From NCBI GenBank assembly GCA_900766135.1, contig CAAFUF010000016.1, positions 62,001 through 126,000 on the forward strand: a stretch of 64,000 nt of DNA, read 5' to 3'. This DNA is from Paenibacillaceae bacterium (GTDB lineage Bacteria; Bacillota; Bacilli; Paenibacillales; Paenibacillaceae). This document shows, in pieces, positions 34,124 to 42,165 of the stretch (positions within the stretch are counted from its first letter, which is position 1; the number at the start of each line of letters is the position of its first letter). The translations under genes were made by a program, and so were the position numbers. Under the pieces are notes generated by a model. It made no database searches. It saw nothing but the letters and a program-made list of their open reading frames with translations, and had not been told where the DNA came from.

Positions 34124-35446
34124 ATGAAATCAATCGAGCAAGAACAGCAAGAACCCCGGTCCATCCGCAAAACGGTGAATTTTGTCGAAGCCCTTGCCAT
34201 CGTTGTCGGCGTCATTATCGGATCGGGGATATTCCTGAAACCGGGGATCGTGTTAAGCCATGCCGGATCTCCCTGGATGAGCCTGTTGGCTTGGGTGACG
34301 GGGGGCATCATCACGTTGGCTTCAGCATTGTCCGTCGCCGAAATCGCCTCCGCGATTCCCAAATCCGGCGGTTTGTATACGTATTTAGGCGAGTTATACG
34401 GCAATACGGTGGGCTTTTTGCTGGGATGGGTGCAAACGGTGATTTCCTATCCCGCGTCCGTGGCGGCTTTAGCCATCGCGTTCGCTTCGTATTCCGGGTA
34501 TTTTATCCCGATGGACGGGTTTGAACAAAAGCTGCTCGCCGTGGCGATCCTGGCTTTTGTGCTGGCGATGAATGTGATTTCCACCCGATACGGCGGGGTG
34601 ATCCAGACGCTGGCTACGGTTGGCAAATTGATTCCGATCGTCGGCATCATCGGTTTTGGCCTGTTCACCGGCTCGGCGCCGGGATTCTCCGGGATCCATG
34701 GGGCTGTCACCGGCGCGGGCTTTGGCGTAGCGGTGCTGGGGACGCTGTGGGCGTACGACGGCTGGATCGGCGTGACCAACATGGCGGGCGAGATCAACAA
34801 TCCGGCGAAGACGCTGCCTAAAGTAATCTCTATCGGCGTGATTTTCGTCATCTGCGTGTATGTTTTGGTCAATCTGGCGATATTTCAAATCTTGCCTTAT
34901 GACGCGATCGTCAGCTCCAAAGCTCCCGGCGCGGATGCGGCCGAAGCGCTGTTCGGCAGCGGCGGAGGAATGTTCATCACCGCGGGGATCATCGTCTCCG
35001 TGCTTGGTGCGCTGAACGGTTACCTGATGACGGCGGCACGGGTTCCTCAGGCTATGGGGGCGAAGGGGGAAATCCCTTTTTCTTCGATGTTCCGCAAAAT
35101 CCATCCCAAATTCCAAACGCCGGCCAATGCGTTGATTTTCCAAGGGGCGCTGGCAGTCGTTTATATCTTCTCGGGGACGTTTGATACGTTGACCGACTTG
35201 TTGATCTTCGTGTTGTGGATTTTCTTTACCATGGGCGTGTTTGGCGTGTTTCTGCTGCGGAGGAACGCATCCTCCCCGAAAGGACAGTATCGCGTGCCGT
35301 TGTTCCCGGTGACGCCGCTGGTCGGGATCGTCGGCGGGGGATACATCCTGGGAAGCACCATCATCAGCAATCCGGTCCAATCCTTGATTGGGATCGGGAT
35401 CACGTTGATCGGACTGCCGATTTACTACTATATGCAACGAAAATAG
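34124..35446 (+). CDS. APC-family amino acid permease
   Basis: This 440-residue protein has about twelve membrane segments. The first reads ALAIVVGVIIGSGIF, the helix-1 break motif of the APC superfamily, followed later by AEIASAIPKSGGLYTYLGE. It resembles LAT-type exchangers and SteT-like serine/threonine transporters of bacilli. Specific amino acid cannot be told. The ribosome site is weak (AAGGAT, 13 bases before ATG). Confidence 0.88.
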   Translation: MKSIEQEQQEPRSIRKTVNFVEALAIVVGVIIGSGIFLKPGIVLSHAGSPWMSLLAWVTGGIITLASALSVAEIASAIPKSGGLYTYLGELYGNTVGFLLGWVQTVISYPASVAALAIAFASYSGYFIPMDGFEQKLLAVAILAFVLAMNVISTRYGGVIQTLATVGKLIPIVGIIGFGLFTGSAPGFSGIHGAVTGAGFGVAVLGTLWAYDGWIGVTNMAGEINNPAKTLPKVISIGVIFVICVYVLVNLAIFQILPYDAIVSSKAPGADAAEALFGSGGGMFITAGIIVSVLGALNGYLMTAARVPQAMGAKGEIPFSSMFRKIHPKFQTPANALIFQGALAVVYIFSGTFDTLTDLLIFVLWIFFTMGVFGVFLLRRNASSPKGQYRVPLFPVTPLVGIVGGGYILGSTIISNPVQSLIGIGITLIGLPIYYYMQRK

Positions 35447-35465
35447 GCGATTCGCTGGGATGATT

Positions 35466-35990
35466 TTAGGTTTGCCGATGGGCGCCGGCTTCATGGCCGA
35501 CGCCCGTGAAGTATTGATAGAAGTGGACGTCCCACCAATTTTCGAATTTGCGTCCCACTTCCCTGAAACAACCGATATATTCAAAGCCGAACTTCTCGTG
35601 CAGCTTGCGGCTGGGTTCGTTGCCGCTAACCACGCAGCTGATGACGGTGTGGAACCTCAGCGCTTCGGCACGTCGCAAAATTTCGGCGGTTAAGGCGGAG
35701 CCGATGCCTTGGCCGCGGAATCCGGCGGCGAGATACACCGACAGCTCGGCCGAATGGGCATAAGCCGGTTTCGCCCGGAACGGGCTCAGGCTGCAATAAC
35801 CGGCCACTTCTCCTTGCACCGTCGCCACGATCAGCGGAAACCGCCCGCCGTGGTTGTCGAACCAGACCCTCCGTTGTTTTAGCGTCTGTTCCTGCAAGTC
35901 AAACGTGGCCACGGAGTTCAGCACCGACTCGTTATAAATGGCCAGCATGTCCGGCAAATCGTCCAGTACGGCTTCTCTGATTTCGATCAC
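35466..35990 (-). CDS. GNAT N-acetyltransferase, phosphinothricin-acetyltransferase type
   Basis: This 174-residue enzyme has the acetyl-CoA loop GFRGQGIGSAL near residues 89-99 and landmarks AIYNESVLNSVATFD, SELSVYLAAGFRG and LHEKFGFEYIGCFREVG of the PAT/YwnH group. These enzymes acetylate phosphinothricin, methionine sulfoximine or related amines. Convergent with the amino acid permease. Real substrate unknown. Confidence 0.88.
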   Translation of the reverse strand: MIEIREAVLDDLPDMLAIYNESVLNSVATFDLQEQTLKQRRVWFDNHGGRFPLIVATVQGEVAGYCSLSPFRAKPAYAHSAELSVYLAAGFRGQGIGSALTAEILRRAEALRFHTVISCVVSGNEPSRKLHEKFGFEYIGCFREVGRKFENWWDVHFYQYFTGVGHEAGAHRQT

Positions 35991-36157
35991 GATTTTTTTC
36001 CTCCCCCGGTTACGTTAAGCAATATGGGTTGGAAGGACATTCCTCTGTCCCGTCCCGAGACCATCATATCATCGGTATTAGTTGAGTAACAATTACCTTA
36101 ATACAGGTCAGGTCTGCAAGCTTGGAGGGCAGTTGAACGGATGAACATGGTCATTTG

Positions 36158-36342
36158 AATAACAGCAATAATGCAGTTATTTTTTTGCATGAAGTTGTTT
36201 GAGGGAAAATAGTAGCTAAAGTGCAGTTATTTTGGAGCAAAAAGAGGATACAGGGTAAATCAGGGCAAATAACTGCATTGTCGCAGTTATTTGCCCTGAT
36301 TTGCTAGAAACCCCACTAGATAGATGTATTATTGCAGTTATT
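36158..36342. repeat. Four-box intergenic array D
   Basis: Four boxes carry the arm GCAGTTATT and an opposite, more degenerate arm (AATAACAGCA, AATAGTAGCT, AATAACTGCA, GATAGATGTA) with 4-base loops. Loop centres lie at about 36169, 36219, 36279 and 36330, spaced 50, 60 and 51 bp. Box three is extended into a perfect hairpin (listed separately). The array fills the 394-bp gap between two minus-strand genes; nothing else is seen there. Confidence 0.85.
36257..36302. terminator. Long perfect hairpin in array D
   Basis: AAATCAGGGCAAATAACTGC pairs perfectly over 20 bp with its complement around ATTGTC. It could end transcription of the nuclease gene (minus strand, ending at 36385), but neither side has a strong T-run, so it may instead be a structural feature of the array. 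Confidence 0.5.
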
Positions 36343-36384
36343 CAATCCCCACCTCTGAATCTTCTTTCTTCAAAAGAACTCGAC

Positions 36385-37065
36385 TTACAGCAGCTGTAAC
36401 GCACCTCTTTGGAGTTCATACCTAACAGCACGCTTTCCCTCAGGGCCGAAGGCAGGGTTTAGCAAACCCTTGTCGCACATGAATTGCAGCGTACGAACGG
36501 CGGTACGATGATTAAGGGACAGATGGGTCTCCACGTCGACCGGACGCAGCGGCCGGACTAGCCTACAAGCCAGTCGCAAGATCTCCCGTTCTTGGATCGA
36601 GAGGGCGTCCGCTGAGGAATTCGCCGGCAAATACCGATTAAGCACCATGCGCAGCAAGGTGATGCACAATTCCGGCCGATTCGCGACGTCATCGTAGGCG
36701 AAACAAATCACCTGAAACCCCATCGCGGTCAGAAAGGTTTCCCGGTTTAGCTCGTTGCAGTATTTTTGCCTGTCCATGTCCCTGACGTGCGGACCAAACC
36801 CTTTGATCTCGATGACCAGCTTCACGGGTCCAGCCAACCATACGAAGTCGCAAAAATAAGAGAGCCCCCGCCAATCCACAACCTCATACTCCGGATGCAA
36901 CCGATCGAAATTTCCTTGCACCTCCCACCAAACCTTCCGGCAGAATAACTTCTCCGCCTCCCGGTGACCGCGCTCCAGACGCCCTCTGCGCTCTCCCGTC
37001 CTCGACTGTAGATGCCCCTGAATAAATGCGGCGTGGGCTTGTTCAAACGCCATCTCCGAAACCAT
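36385..37065 (-). CDS. PD-(D/E)XK nuclease-like protein with C-terminal helix-turn-helix
   Basis: This is a 226-residue protein from ATG 37065 (MVSEMAFEQAHAAF) after GGGAGGG. The middle holds the nuclease core FCDFVW (Asp73) ... LVIEIKGFG (Glu86, Lys88), the D-x13-ExK spacing of DUF559/Vsr-like restriction-fold endonucleases, followed by TAMGFQVICFAYDDV. The last ~70 residues look like a winged helix-turn-helix (REILRLACRLVRPLRPVDVETHLSLNHRTAVRT spans it, residues ~157-190). No methyltransferase or cas gene is adjacent. DNA cleavage is plausible but target unknown. Confidence 0.65.
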   Translation of the reverse strand: MVSEMAFEQAHAAFIQGHLQSRTGERRGRLERGHREAEKLFCRKVWWEVQGNFDRLHPEYEVVDWRGLSYFCDFVWLAGPVKLVIEIKGFGPHVRDMDRQKYCNELNRETFLTAMGFQVICFAYDDVANRPELCITLLRMVLNRYLPANSSADALSIQEREILRLACRLVRPLRPVDVETHLSLNHRTAVRTLQFMCDKGLLNPAFGPEGKRAVRYELQRGALQLL

Positions 37066-37081
37066 GGACCCATCCCTCCCG

Positions 37082-37126
37082 AAAATAAGAAAACGCCCCG
37101 GCTCCAAATGCATGGATCGGGACGTT
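37082..37126 (-). terminator. Terminator-like hairpin before the nuclease gene
   Basis: On the minus strand AACGTCCCG and CGGGGCGTT form a 9-bp stem with one G-T pair, followed by TTTTCTTATTTTC and then the GGGAGGG ribosome site. It could stop transcription in the leader of the nuclease gene. Confidence 0.45.
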
Positions 37127-37197
37127 CTTCGTCTTAGGCCCATTATACATCGGGTGATGCGGATTGAACATACCGCAAAACCACCGCAGGAAACTAT

Positions 37198-37253
37198 TGA
37201 CAAAGCTAAGGGTTCTCGCATACATTATGAATGAATCAAAAAATATTCATTCA
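37198..37253 (+). promoter_or_regulatory. Promoter and TetR operator of the flavin-redox operon
   Basis: TTGACA (37198-37203) and TACATT (37222-37227) form a promoter with an 18-bp spacer. Immediately after, TGAATGAAT (37228-37236) and ATTCATTCA (37245-37253) form a perfect 9-bp inverted repeat with 8 bp between. Binding there by the TetR protein encoded next would block transcription. Confidence 0.7.
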
Positions 37254-37332
37254 GACATCATCTTCACCAGGATAAGTGAAAAATATCACAAAAATCGATA
37301 TTCCTGGCAACCCAACAGCGGAGGTCAAGACA

Positions 37333-37914
37333 GTGGAGGACAAGAAAACCCGAATTTATCAATGCGGGAAGGAGTTGTTCGGCACCCAAGGATTCAAGGA
37401 TACGAACGTGGCCGACATCACCCGGAAGGCCGGGGTCAGCGTAGGAACCTTTTATAACTATTATGCCTCGAAAGAAAAGCTATTCATGGAGATTTTCATG
37501 GACGAAAACGCGAAGCTCAAAAGAAAGCTGATGGAGTCCGCCAATCCAAACGAAGAGCCTTTGCGGATGATTCAAGGGTTTCTGGCGCGAAATCAGGAGG
37601 GCATGAAGTCGAACCCGATCCTGAAGGAGTGGTATAACCGCGACGTGTATGGCCGAATCGAGAAGCTGTACCGTGAAGAAAACGGCCAGAATGCCGTCGA
37701 TTTCGTTTACGGCGATTCGCTAGAGCTGGTGAAACGGTGGCAGGCGGAAGGGAAGATGCGGGCCGATATCGACAGCGGAACGATTATGGCGATGTTCGCG
37801 GCCATCATCCATATCGAGACGCATAAGGAAGAAATCGGGTTGGCCCATTTTCCGCAGCTGCTGGATTATATGACGGAGTTTATCATGGAGGGGTTAACCC
37901 GCCTTCCTCAATAA
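37333..37914 (+). CDS. TetR-family regulator
   Basis: This 193-residue regulator has a TetR helix-turn-helix (NVADITRKAGVSVGTFYNYY and ASKEKLF). The GTG at 37333 is chosen because GCGGAGG lies 9 bases upstream; an upstream in-frame GTG at 37276 lacks a site and lies close to the operator. It heads a run with ApbE, an FMN-binding protein and a flavodoxin/ferredoxin protein and is likely their repressor. Confidence 0.85.
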   Translation: MEDKKTRIYQCGKELFGTQGFKDTNVADITRKAGVSVGTFYNYYASKEKLFMEIFMDENAKLKRKLMESANPNEEPLRMIQGFLARNQEGMKSNPILKEWYNRDVYGRIEKLYREENGQNAVDFVYGDSLELVKRWQAEGKMRADIDSGTIMAMFAAIIHIETHKEEIGLAHFPQLLDYMTEFIMEGLTRLPQ

Positions 37915-37942
37915 TGCGAGGGGCGGAAGGAGGCTAAGGCCG

Positions 37943-38911
37943 GTGAGCGGCTCAAACTTAACCGAGTTGATGGAATCCGCAGGTAGGGGAATGGGAACCC
38001 AATTATGCCACAGGGCTTACGGCAAAAACGCGGCAAAGGCCCTTGAGGCGGTCGGGGCGGAGGTGATGCGCTTGGAACGCCTGTTAAGCCGCTTCGTCCC
38101 TGAGAGCGACATCGCCAGGATTAACGGGTTGGCGGGCAGCGGGCAGGCCAAGCTTAGCCCGGAGGCCTATGAGGTGCTAACGCTGGCCCGCCGCATTTCG
38201 GATCTTTGCGGCGGAACGTTTGATGTTACCGTCGGCCCGCTGGTCGAGCTGTGGGGCGTTAAAAATGCCGCCGCAGTGCCGGCATTCGAAAGGATCAGGG
38301 AGGCGGTTGCTCTGGTGAATGATGCGGATCTGGTTCTGGATCCGGCATCCCAAACGGCCGGGCTACGCCATAAAGGCCAGTCCGTAGATCTGGGCGCGAT
38401 CGGCAAAGGTTATGCCAGCGATAAGCTGCTCGGAGTGTTCCGCCGTTTCGGCGTCGCCTCCGCGTTCAGCAATCTCGGCGGAAACGTGTCCGTCCTGGGC
38501 GCCAAGCCGGACGGCTCGCCGTGGCGCGTCGGCATTCGCCACCCGAGGCAGGAGCACCGCTTGATCGGCGCGATCGACGTCGTTGACCAAGCGGTCGTAA
38601 CGTCGGGGGACGATCAGCGCTATTTTATCGACGCCATCGGGAAACGGCGGCATCATCTTCTCGATCCGGCGACCGGATATCCCGCAGATCGCGGACTGAT
38701 CAGCGTCACCATCGTTGCGGACAGCGCCGCGGCGGCCGACGCGTTGGCGACGACGGCGTTTGTGGCCGGAATGGAGCGGGGGCTGGCGATCCTCCGTCGC
38801 TTCCCCGGAGCGGAAGCCGTTTTTGTCGACCGACGCCAGCAGGTTTACGTGACGTCGGGACTAAAGGAGCACTTTCTGGCGCTGGAGGGAACGGCCGCGG
38901 TCATCATTTAA
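37943..38911 (+). CDS. apbE: FAD:protein FMN transferase
   Basis: This 322-residue ApbE-family enzyme has GMGTQLCHRAYG near the start, SRFVPESDIARIN, FDVTVGPLVELWG, the FAD-site SVDLGAIGKGYASDK and HLLDPATGYPADRGL. It attaches FMN through a phosphoester to threonine in target proteins. No signal peptide or lipobox is seen, whereas many ApbE proteins are lipoproteins, so it may act on its target before or without export. The GTG follows AGGAGG by 7 bases. Its likely target is the FMN-binding protein encoded next. Confidence 0.9.
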   Translation: MSGSNLTELMESAGRGMGTQLCHRAYGKNAAKALEAVGAEVMRLERLLSRFVPESDIARINGLAGSGQAKLSPEAYEVLTLARRISDLCGGTFDVTVGPLVELWGVKNAAAVPAFERIREAVALVNDADLVLDPASQTAGLRHKGQSVDLGAIGKGYASDKLLGVFRRFGVASAFSNLGGNVSVLGAKPDGSPWRVGIRHPRQEHRLIGAIDVVDQAVVTSGDDQRYFIDAIGKRRHHLLDPATGYPADRGLISVTIVADSAAAADALATTAFVAGMERGLAILRRFPGAEAVFVDRRQQVYVTSGLKEHFLALEGTAAVII

Positions 38912-38937
38912 AGTGCGAGTTCAAACGAAGTGCAAGT

Positions 38938-39020
38938 TCAATAAGCCGGGTTTGCAGGACCGAGAAGGTTGGATGAAGCTAGGGAGTGAGTAGCGGAGCG
39001 TAGACAGATCTTTCGAACAA
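38938..39020 (-). repeat. 169-bp element, internally deleted copy
   Basis: An 83-bp relic runs from GTTCAATAAGCCGG to TCTTTCGAAC. It keeps the conserved ACCGAGAAGGTTGGATGAAG and GTAGCGGAGCGTA (minus orientation) and the GTTC/GAAC ends, but has lost the other half. It separates apbE from the FMN-binding gene, ending 31 bp before that start codon. Confidence 0.75.
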
Positions 39021-39051
39021 CCCTCTAGAATCCAAAGGAGGAATAAGCGGC

Positions 39052-39486
39052 ATGAACGGAAAGGCCATCCCAAAGAAACGGAAAGGAAAGATGAAGATGT
39101 GGATCATCGCGGTAGTGGCTTTGCTTGCGGCAAGCGTCGGAGGCGGCATCCTTTTTACGGCCGGGGAGCGGCGGGAAGGGAGCCATCTCCCGATCCGCGC
39201 CGTGGATTTCCACAACTTGAAGGACGGCATGTATGTCGGGGAATACGAAGGCGGAAAGTACAAATGGAGAGCCAATCAGGTACGAGTTACCGTGTCTTCA
39301 GGCAAAGTGACGGACATCCAGCTGCTGATGCACAAAGAGAACCGATCGCCGGATTTTACCGGCAAATTGTACGGCAGGGTCATCGAATCGCAGTCGTTGC
39401 AGGTGGACACGATCAGCGGCGCGACGATCACCTCCAAAGCTTATCTCAAATCGGTGGAGAACGCGCTCAGCCAAGCACAAAAGTAG
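39052..39486 (+). CDS. Membrane-anchored FMN-binding domain protein
   Basis: This 144-residue protein has one membrane anchor (about residues 16-36) and an extracytoplasmic FMN_bind domain. The ApbE recognition motif DTISGATITS contains Thr125, the expected site of covalent FMN. Such domains carry electrons across or outside the membrane, as in NqrC, RnfG and extracellular electron transfer proteins. AAGGAGG precedes the ATG. Its neighbours are the ApbE that would load it and a flavodoxin/ferredoxin that could supply electrons. Confidence 0.88.
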   Translation: MNGKAIPKKRKGKMKMWIIAVVALLAASVGGGILFTAGERREGSHLPIRAVDFHNLKDGMYVGEYEGGKYKWRANQVRVTVSSGKVTDIQLLMHKENRSPDFTGKLYGRVIESQSLQVDTISGATITSKAYLKSVENALSQAQK

Positions 39487-39526
39487 GAAGCTGCCGAGGT
39501 TCCCGAAGCGGAAGGGAGAGGAATCG

Positions 39527-40327
39527 ATGATATTTTATTTTACCGGAACGGGCAATTCACTGTACGCGGCAAAAACGATTGCGAGTCGCCAAGGAGAGAA
39601 AGTGGTCTCCATCGCGGCGGCAGTTTCAAGCGGCAAGGAAGTCTATGAATACGACCTCCAGGACGGCGAGGTCATAGGGTTTGTTCACCCGGTGCATGCT
39701 TGGGGGCCGCCGCCGGTCGTGCTGGATTTCATCCGAAGACTGAAGCTGCGTAATTTCCGGGGAAATTACGTTTTTGCCGTTGCCACCTGCGGCGGAAGCG
39801 CGGGAAATGCGATGAAGGTGATGGCCCGCTCGCTGGGGGCGCAGGGATTGCCGTTGATCGACGGCTTTTCCGTGATTATGCCGAACAATTACATCCTGAT
39901 GGGGGACGTGGATTCCGAGGAGATTCGGCAGGAGAAGCTGGCGGCGGCGGACGAAACCTTGGAGTACATCAACGCCGCGGTCGCTCGGAAAGCGCAGGAG
40001 TGGAAGGTCAGTAGAGGTCGATTGCCGTGGTTGGTGACGGGGCTGATTTATCCGATGTTCGCAAAGAGCCCCGTGAATACGGCTAAATTTCACGTTACGG
40101 ATGGCTGCACCGGCTGCGGAATCTGCGCCAAGGTATGCAATGCCGGCAATGTTCGGTTGCGTGACGATAAGCCGGAGTGGGGGGCGGACTGCACGCAATG
40201 TTCGGCATGCCTCCATTATTGCCCGTCCCAGGCCGTCCAGTACGGAAATGCCACCGGGAAAAAAGGAAGGTATGTTAACCCTAACATCAGCATTGTCGAA
40301 ATCAGCAAAGGCAAGGCGCTTCCGTAA
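39527..40327 (+). CDS. EFR1-type flavodoxin/ferredoxin protein
   Basis: This 266-residue cytoplasmic redox protein has an N-terminal flavodoxin-like FMN site FYFTGTGNSLYAAK, followed by two [4Fe-4S] motifs: CTGCGICAKVC starting at Cys194, and CTQCSACLHYCPSQA. This is the EFR1 family. It could pass electrons from NAD(P)H or ferredoxin pools toward the membrane FMN protein encoded just upstream. A terminator follows at 40339. Confidence 0.88.
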   Translation: MIFYFTGTGNSLYAAKTIASRQGEKVVSIAAAVSSGKEVYEYDLQDGEVIGFVHPVHAWGPPPVVLDFIRRLKLRNFRGNYVFAVATCGGSAGNAMKVMARSLGAQGLPLIDGFSVIMPNNYILMGDVDSEEIRQEKLAAADETLEYINAAVARKAQEWKVSRGRLPWLVTGLIYPMFAKSPVNTAKFHVTDGCTGCGICAKVCNAGNVRLRDDKPEWGADCTQCSACLHYCPSQAVQYGNATGKKGRYVNPNISIVEISKGKALP

Positions 40328-40338
40328 AAGACGAAAAC

Positions 40339-40382
40339 GTCCCGCTGCTCCGCAAGACGACAGGAGCGGCGGGACTTTTTTT
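40339..40382. terminator. Intrinsic terminator
   Basis: GTCCCGCTGCTCC pairs with GGAGCGGCGGGAC (one G-T pair) around 11 bases, followed by seven T. It ends the redox operon and faces the convergent SDR gene. Confidence 0.9.
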
Positions 40383-40400
40383 GCGTTAGGCGGGAACGCG

Positions 40401-41237
40401 TCAGCCGATCGGATAATCGGCCGACCGGCTGAGTTCCGCCCAGGCTTCGGCTTCCGCGGCGCGTTCCTTGGACGATTTGGCGGCCGTATCAACTGCGTCG
40501 GAGCCGAGCAGCAATCGCAGCGGCGGTTCCTCCAGCCGGACGAGGTCGGCGATGATTTTCGCCCCTCTTACCGGGTCTCCCGGCTGTTGGCCTTCAAATG
40601 AATCGCGGAATCGGTTCATCTTGCCGACGGTTTCTTCGTAATCCGCGCCGACCGGCAGCTTGCGCATGGAGGCACCGTTCCAGTCCGTCCGGAACGCGCC
40701 CGGCTCAATGATGATCACCTTGATGCCAAGCGGTTTAACCTCGTTGTTCAGCACCTCCGAGAAGCCTTCCACGGCATACTTTGCCGCTTGATACCCGCCC
40801 ATGCCGGGTGTTCCTCCGACGCGGCCACCGATGGAAGAAAACTGGATGATGTGGCCCGAGCGTTGCTTGCGCAGAACCGGCAGCGCCGCTTTCGTCACGT
40901 TCACGACGCCGAACAGGTTGGCTTCGATTTGCGCGCGGAACATCTCGTCGCTCATCTCTTCGATCGGCGCGCTGTCGGCGTAGCCGGCGTTATTGACGAC
41001 GACGTCGAGGGTGCCGAATTCGTCCAGGGCGAATTGAACGGCGGCGCGTGCCGCCGCGCTGTCCGTGACGTCCAGCGCAAACGTTCGGACGCGTTCCCCG
41101 TAACTTTGGGCGAGGTCGTTCAACTGCTCCGGCCGGCGGGCGGTAGCAACCACCCGGTCTCCGTTTTCCAAAGCGGCTTTGACGAGTTCTTTTCCGAATC
41201 CCCGGGAGCTCCCGGTAATCAACCATACTTTGGACAT
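40401..41237 (-). CDS. Short-chain dehydrogenase/reductase
   Basis: This is a 278-residue SDR from ATG 41237 (MSKVWLITGSSRGFG) after AAGGGAAG. The cofactor motif is TGSSRGFG with arginines in ATARRPEQL suggesting NADP(H), the NNAG motif lies near residue 85, and the catalytic pair is in MGGYQAAKYAVEGF (Tyr-x3-Lys). Substrate unknown. It is divergent from a TetR regulator at 41434, which is likely to control it. Confidence 0.9.
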   Translation of the reverse strand: MSKVWLITGSSRGFGKELVKAALENGDRVVATARRPEQLNDLAQSYGERVRTFALDVTDSAAARAAVQFALDEFGTLDVVVNNAGYADSAPIEEMSDEMFRAQIEANLFGVVNVTKAALPVLRKQRSGHIIQFSSIGGRVGGTPGMGGYQAAKYAVEGFSEVLNNEVKPLGIKVIIIEPGAFRTDWNGASMRKLPVGADYEETVGKMNRFRDSFEGQQPGDPVRGAKIIADLVRLEEPPLRLLLGSDAVDTAAKSSKERAAEAEAWAELSRSADYPIG

Positions 41238-41319
41238 GTTCGTCAACTTCCCTTCAAATCGTTATTTGATAGAATCAGTTCTCGTCTTTCGGTTTGATAC
41301 AAGGAGAAGGATAACACGG

Positions 41320-41331
41320 TTTGTATACAAA
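41320..41331. promoter_or_regulatory. Candidate operator between SDR and TetR genes
   Basis: TTTGTATACAAA is a perfect 12-bp palindrome in the divergent gap, and a related TTTGATACAA occurs about 27 bp upstream. It is the best candidate for the binding site of the adjacent TetR protein. Confidence 0.5.
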
Positions 41332-41433
41332 GTAAACAAAAAGAGTAAAAAATGTCTATATTGTATTTATAGTATGAATCTTTCATGGGATTTGTGTATA
41401 ATGGGAAGCAGGCGTAAGGAGGTCAATAAAGGG

Positions 41434-42105
41434 ATGGAACGAGCAGCCGATCAACCGCAAAACAAAACGAAAAGCAAGATGCTGAAAAAACTGGCCGCCG
41501 TCACCAAAAAGGAAGGTTTCCAGTCTTTGCGGATGGACGATATCGCCAAGGCCATGGACGTGAGTCGGGCGACGATGTATAAATATTTCTCCTCGAAGGA
41601 TGAGGTCGTCGAGGAGCTGGTTCAGACCTACGAGGACTATATCGACGGGTTGGTGCTGGAAACGGCGCAAGGGATAGAGGACTCGTTCGGGACTCGGTTT
41701 CTGAAGCTGTTCGAACAATCGGTGCTCCTGATCGAGTCGGTGACCGACGTGTTTTTGCGCGACCTGCAGACGTCATATCCCGATTGGTTTGGACGCATCA
41801 AGGATGCGATGCATCGCCGGGAACGAAAGATGGTGGAGTTTTACCGGGACGGAATGAAGCGGGGCGTATTTAACGAGGTAAACGTCAAATTTCTCCTGCT
41901 GCAGGATGACGTAATGTTGAGGGAAATCTTAACGGCGAAATATATCATGTATAACGAAACGACGCTGGAGCAAGTGCTGCGTGACTATTACGAGTTCAAA
42001 AAGATCCAGTTGTTCAAAGCCGGCAAGCAAACGCTTGTCGACGACGCGGAGTTCGGGCCGGTCATGGAGCATATTTTACAGAAATTCAAACGAAACGTCG
42101 TGTAA
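41434..42105 (+). CDS. TetR-family regulator
   Basis: This 223-residue regulator starts at ATG 41434 after AAGGAGG; the open frame extends upstream but without a ribosome site. The helix-turn-helix reads RMDDIAKAMDVSRATMYKYF followed by SSKDEVVEEL. It is divergent from the SDR gene and probably represses it and itself through the palindrome at 41320. Confidence 0.87.
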   Translation: MERAADQPQNKTKSKMLKKLAAVTKKEGFQSLRMDDIAKAMDVSRATMYKYFSSKDEVVEELVQTYEDYIDGLVLETAQGIEDSFGTRFLKLFEQSVLLIESVTDVFLRDLQTSYPDWFGRIKDAMHRRERKMVEFYRDGMKRGVFNEVNVKFLLLQDDVMLREILTAKYIMYNETTLEQVLRDYYEFKKIQLFKAGKQTLVDDAEFGPVMEHILQKFKRNVV

Positions 42106-42124
42106 TCCGGAGAGTAAACGAAAA

Positions 42125-42165
42125 GGGGACGAAAACGCCATTAAGGCGATTCGTCCCCATATTTT
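42125..42165. terminator. Bidirectional terminator
   Basis: GGGGACGAA and TTCGTCCCC form the lower stem and ACGCC/GGCG the upper stem, followed by ATATTTTTT on the + strand. It lies between the TetR gene and the end of the cyclase gene and overlaps the last codons of the latter. Confidence 0.85.

Noticed and set aside
36385..37065. Restriction-modification system
   Set aside because: No methyltransferase or specificity gene lies nearby, so only a solitary nuclease-like protein can be supported.
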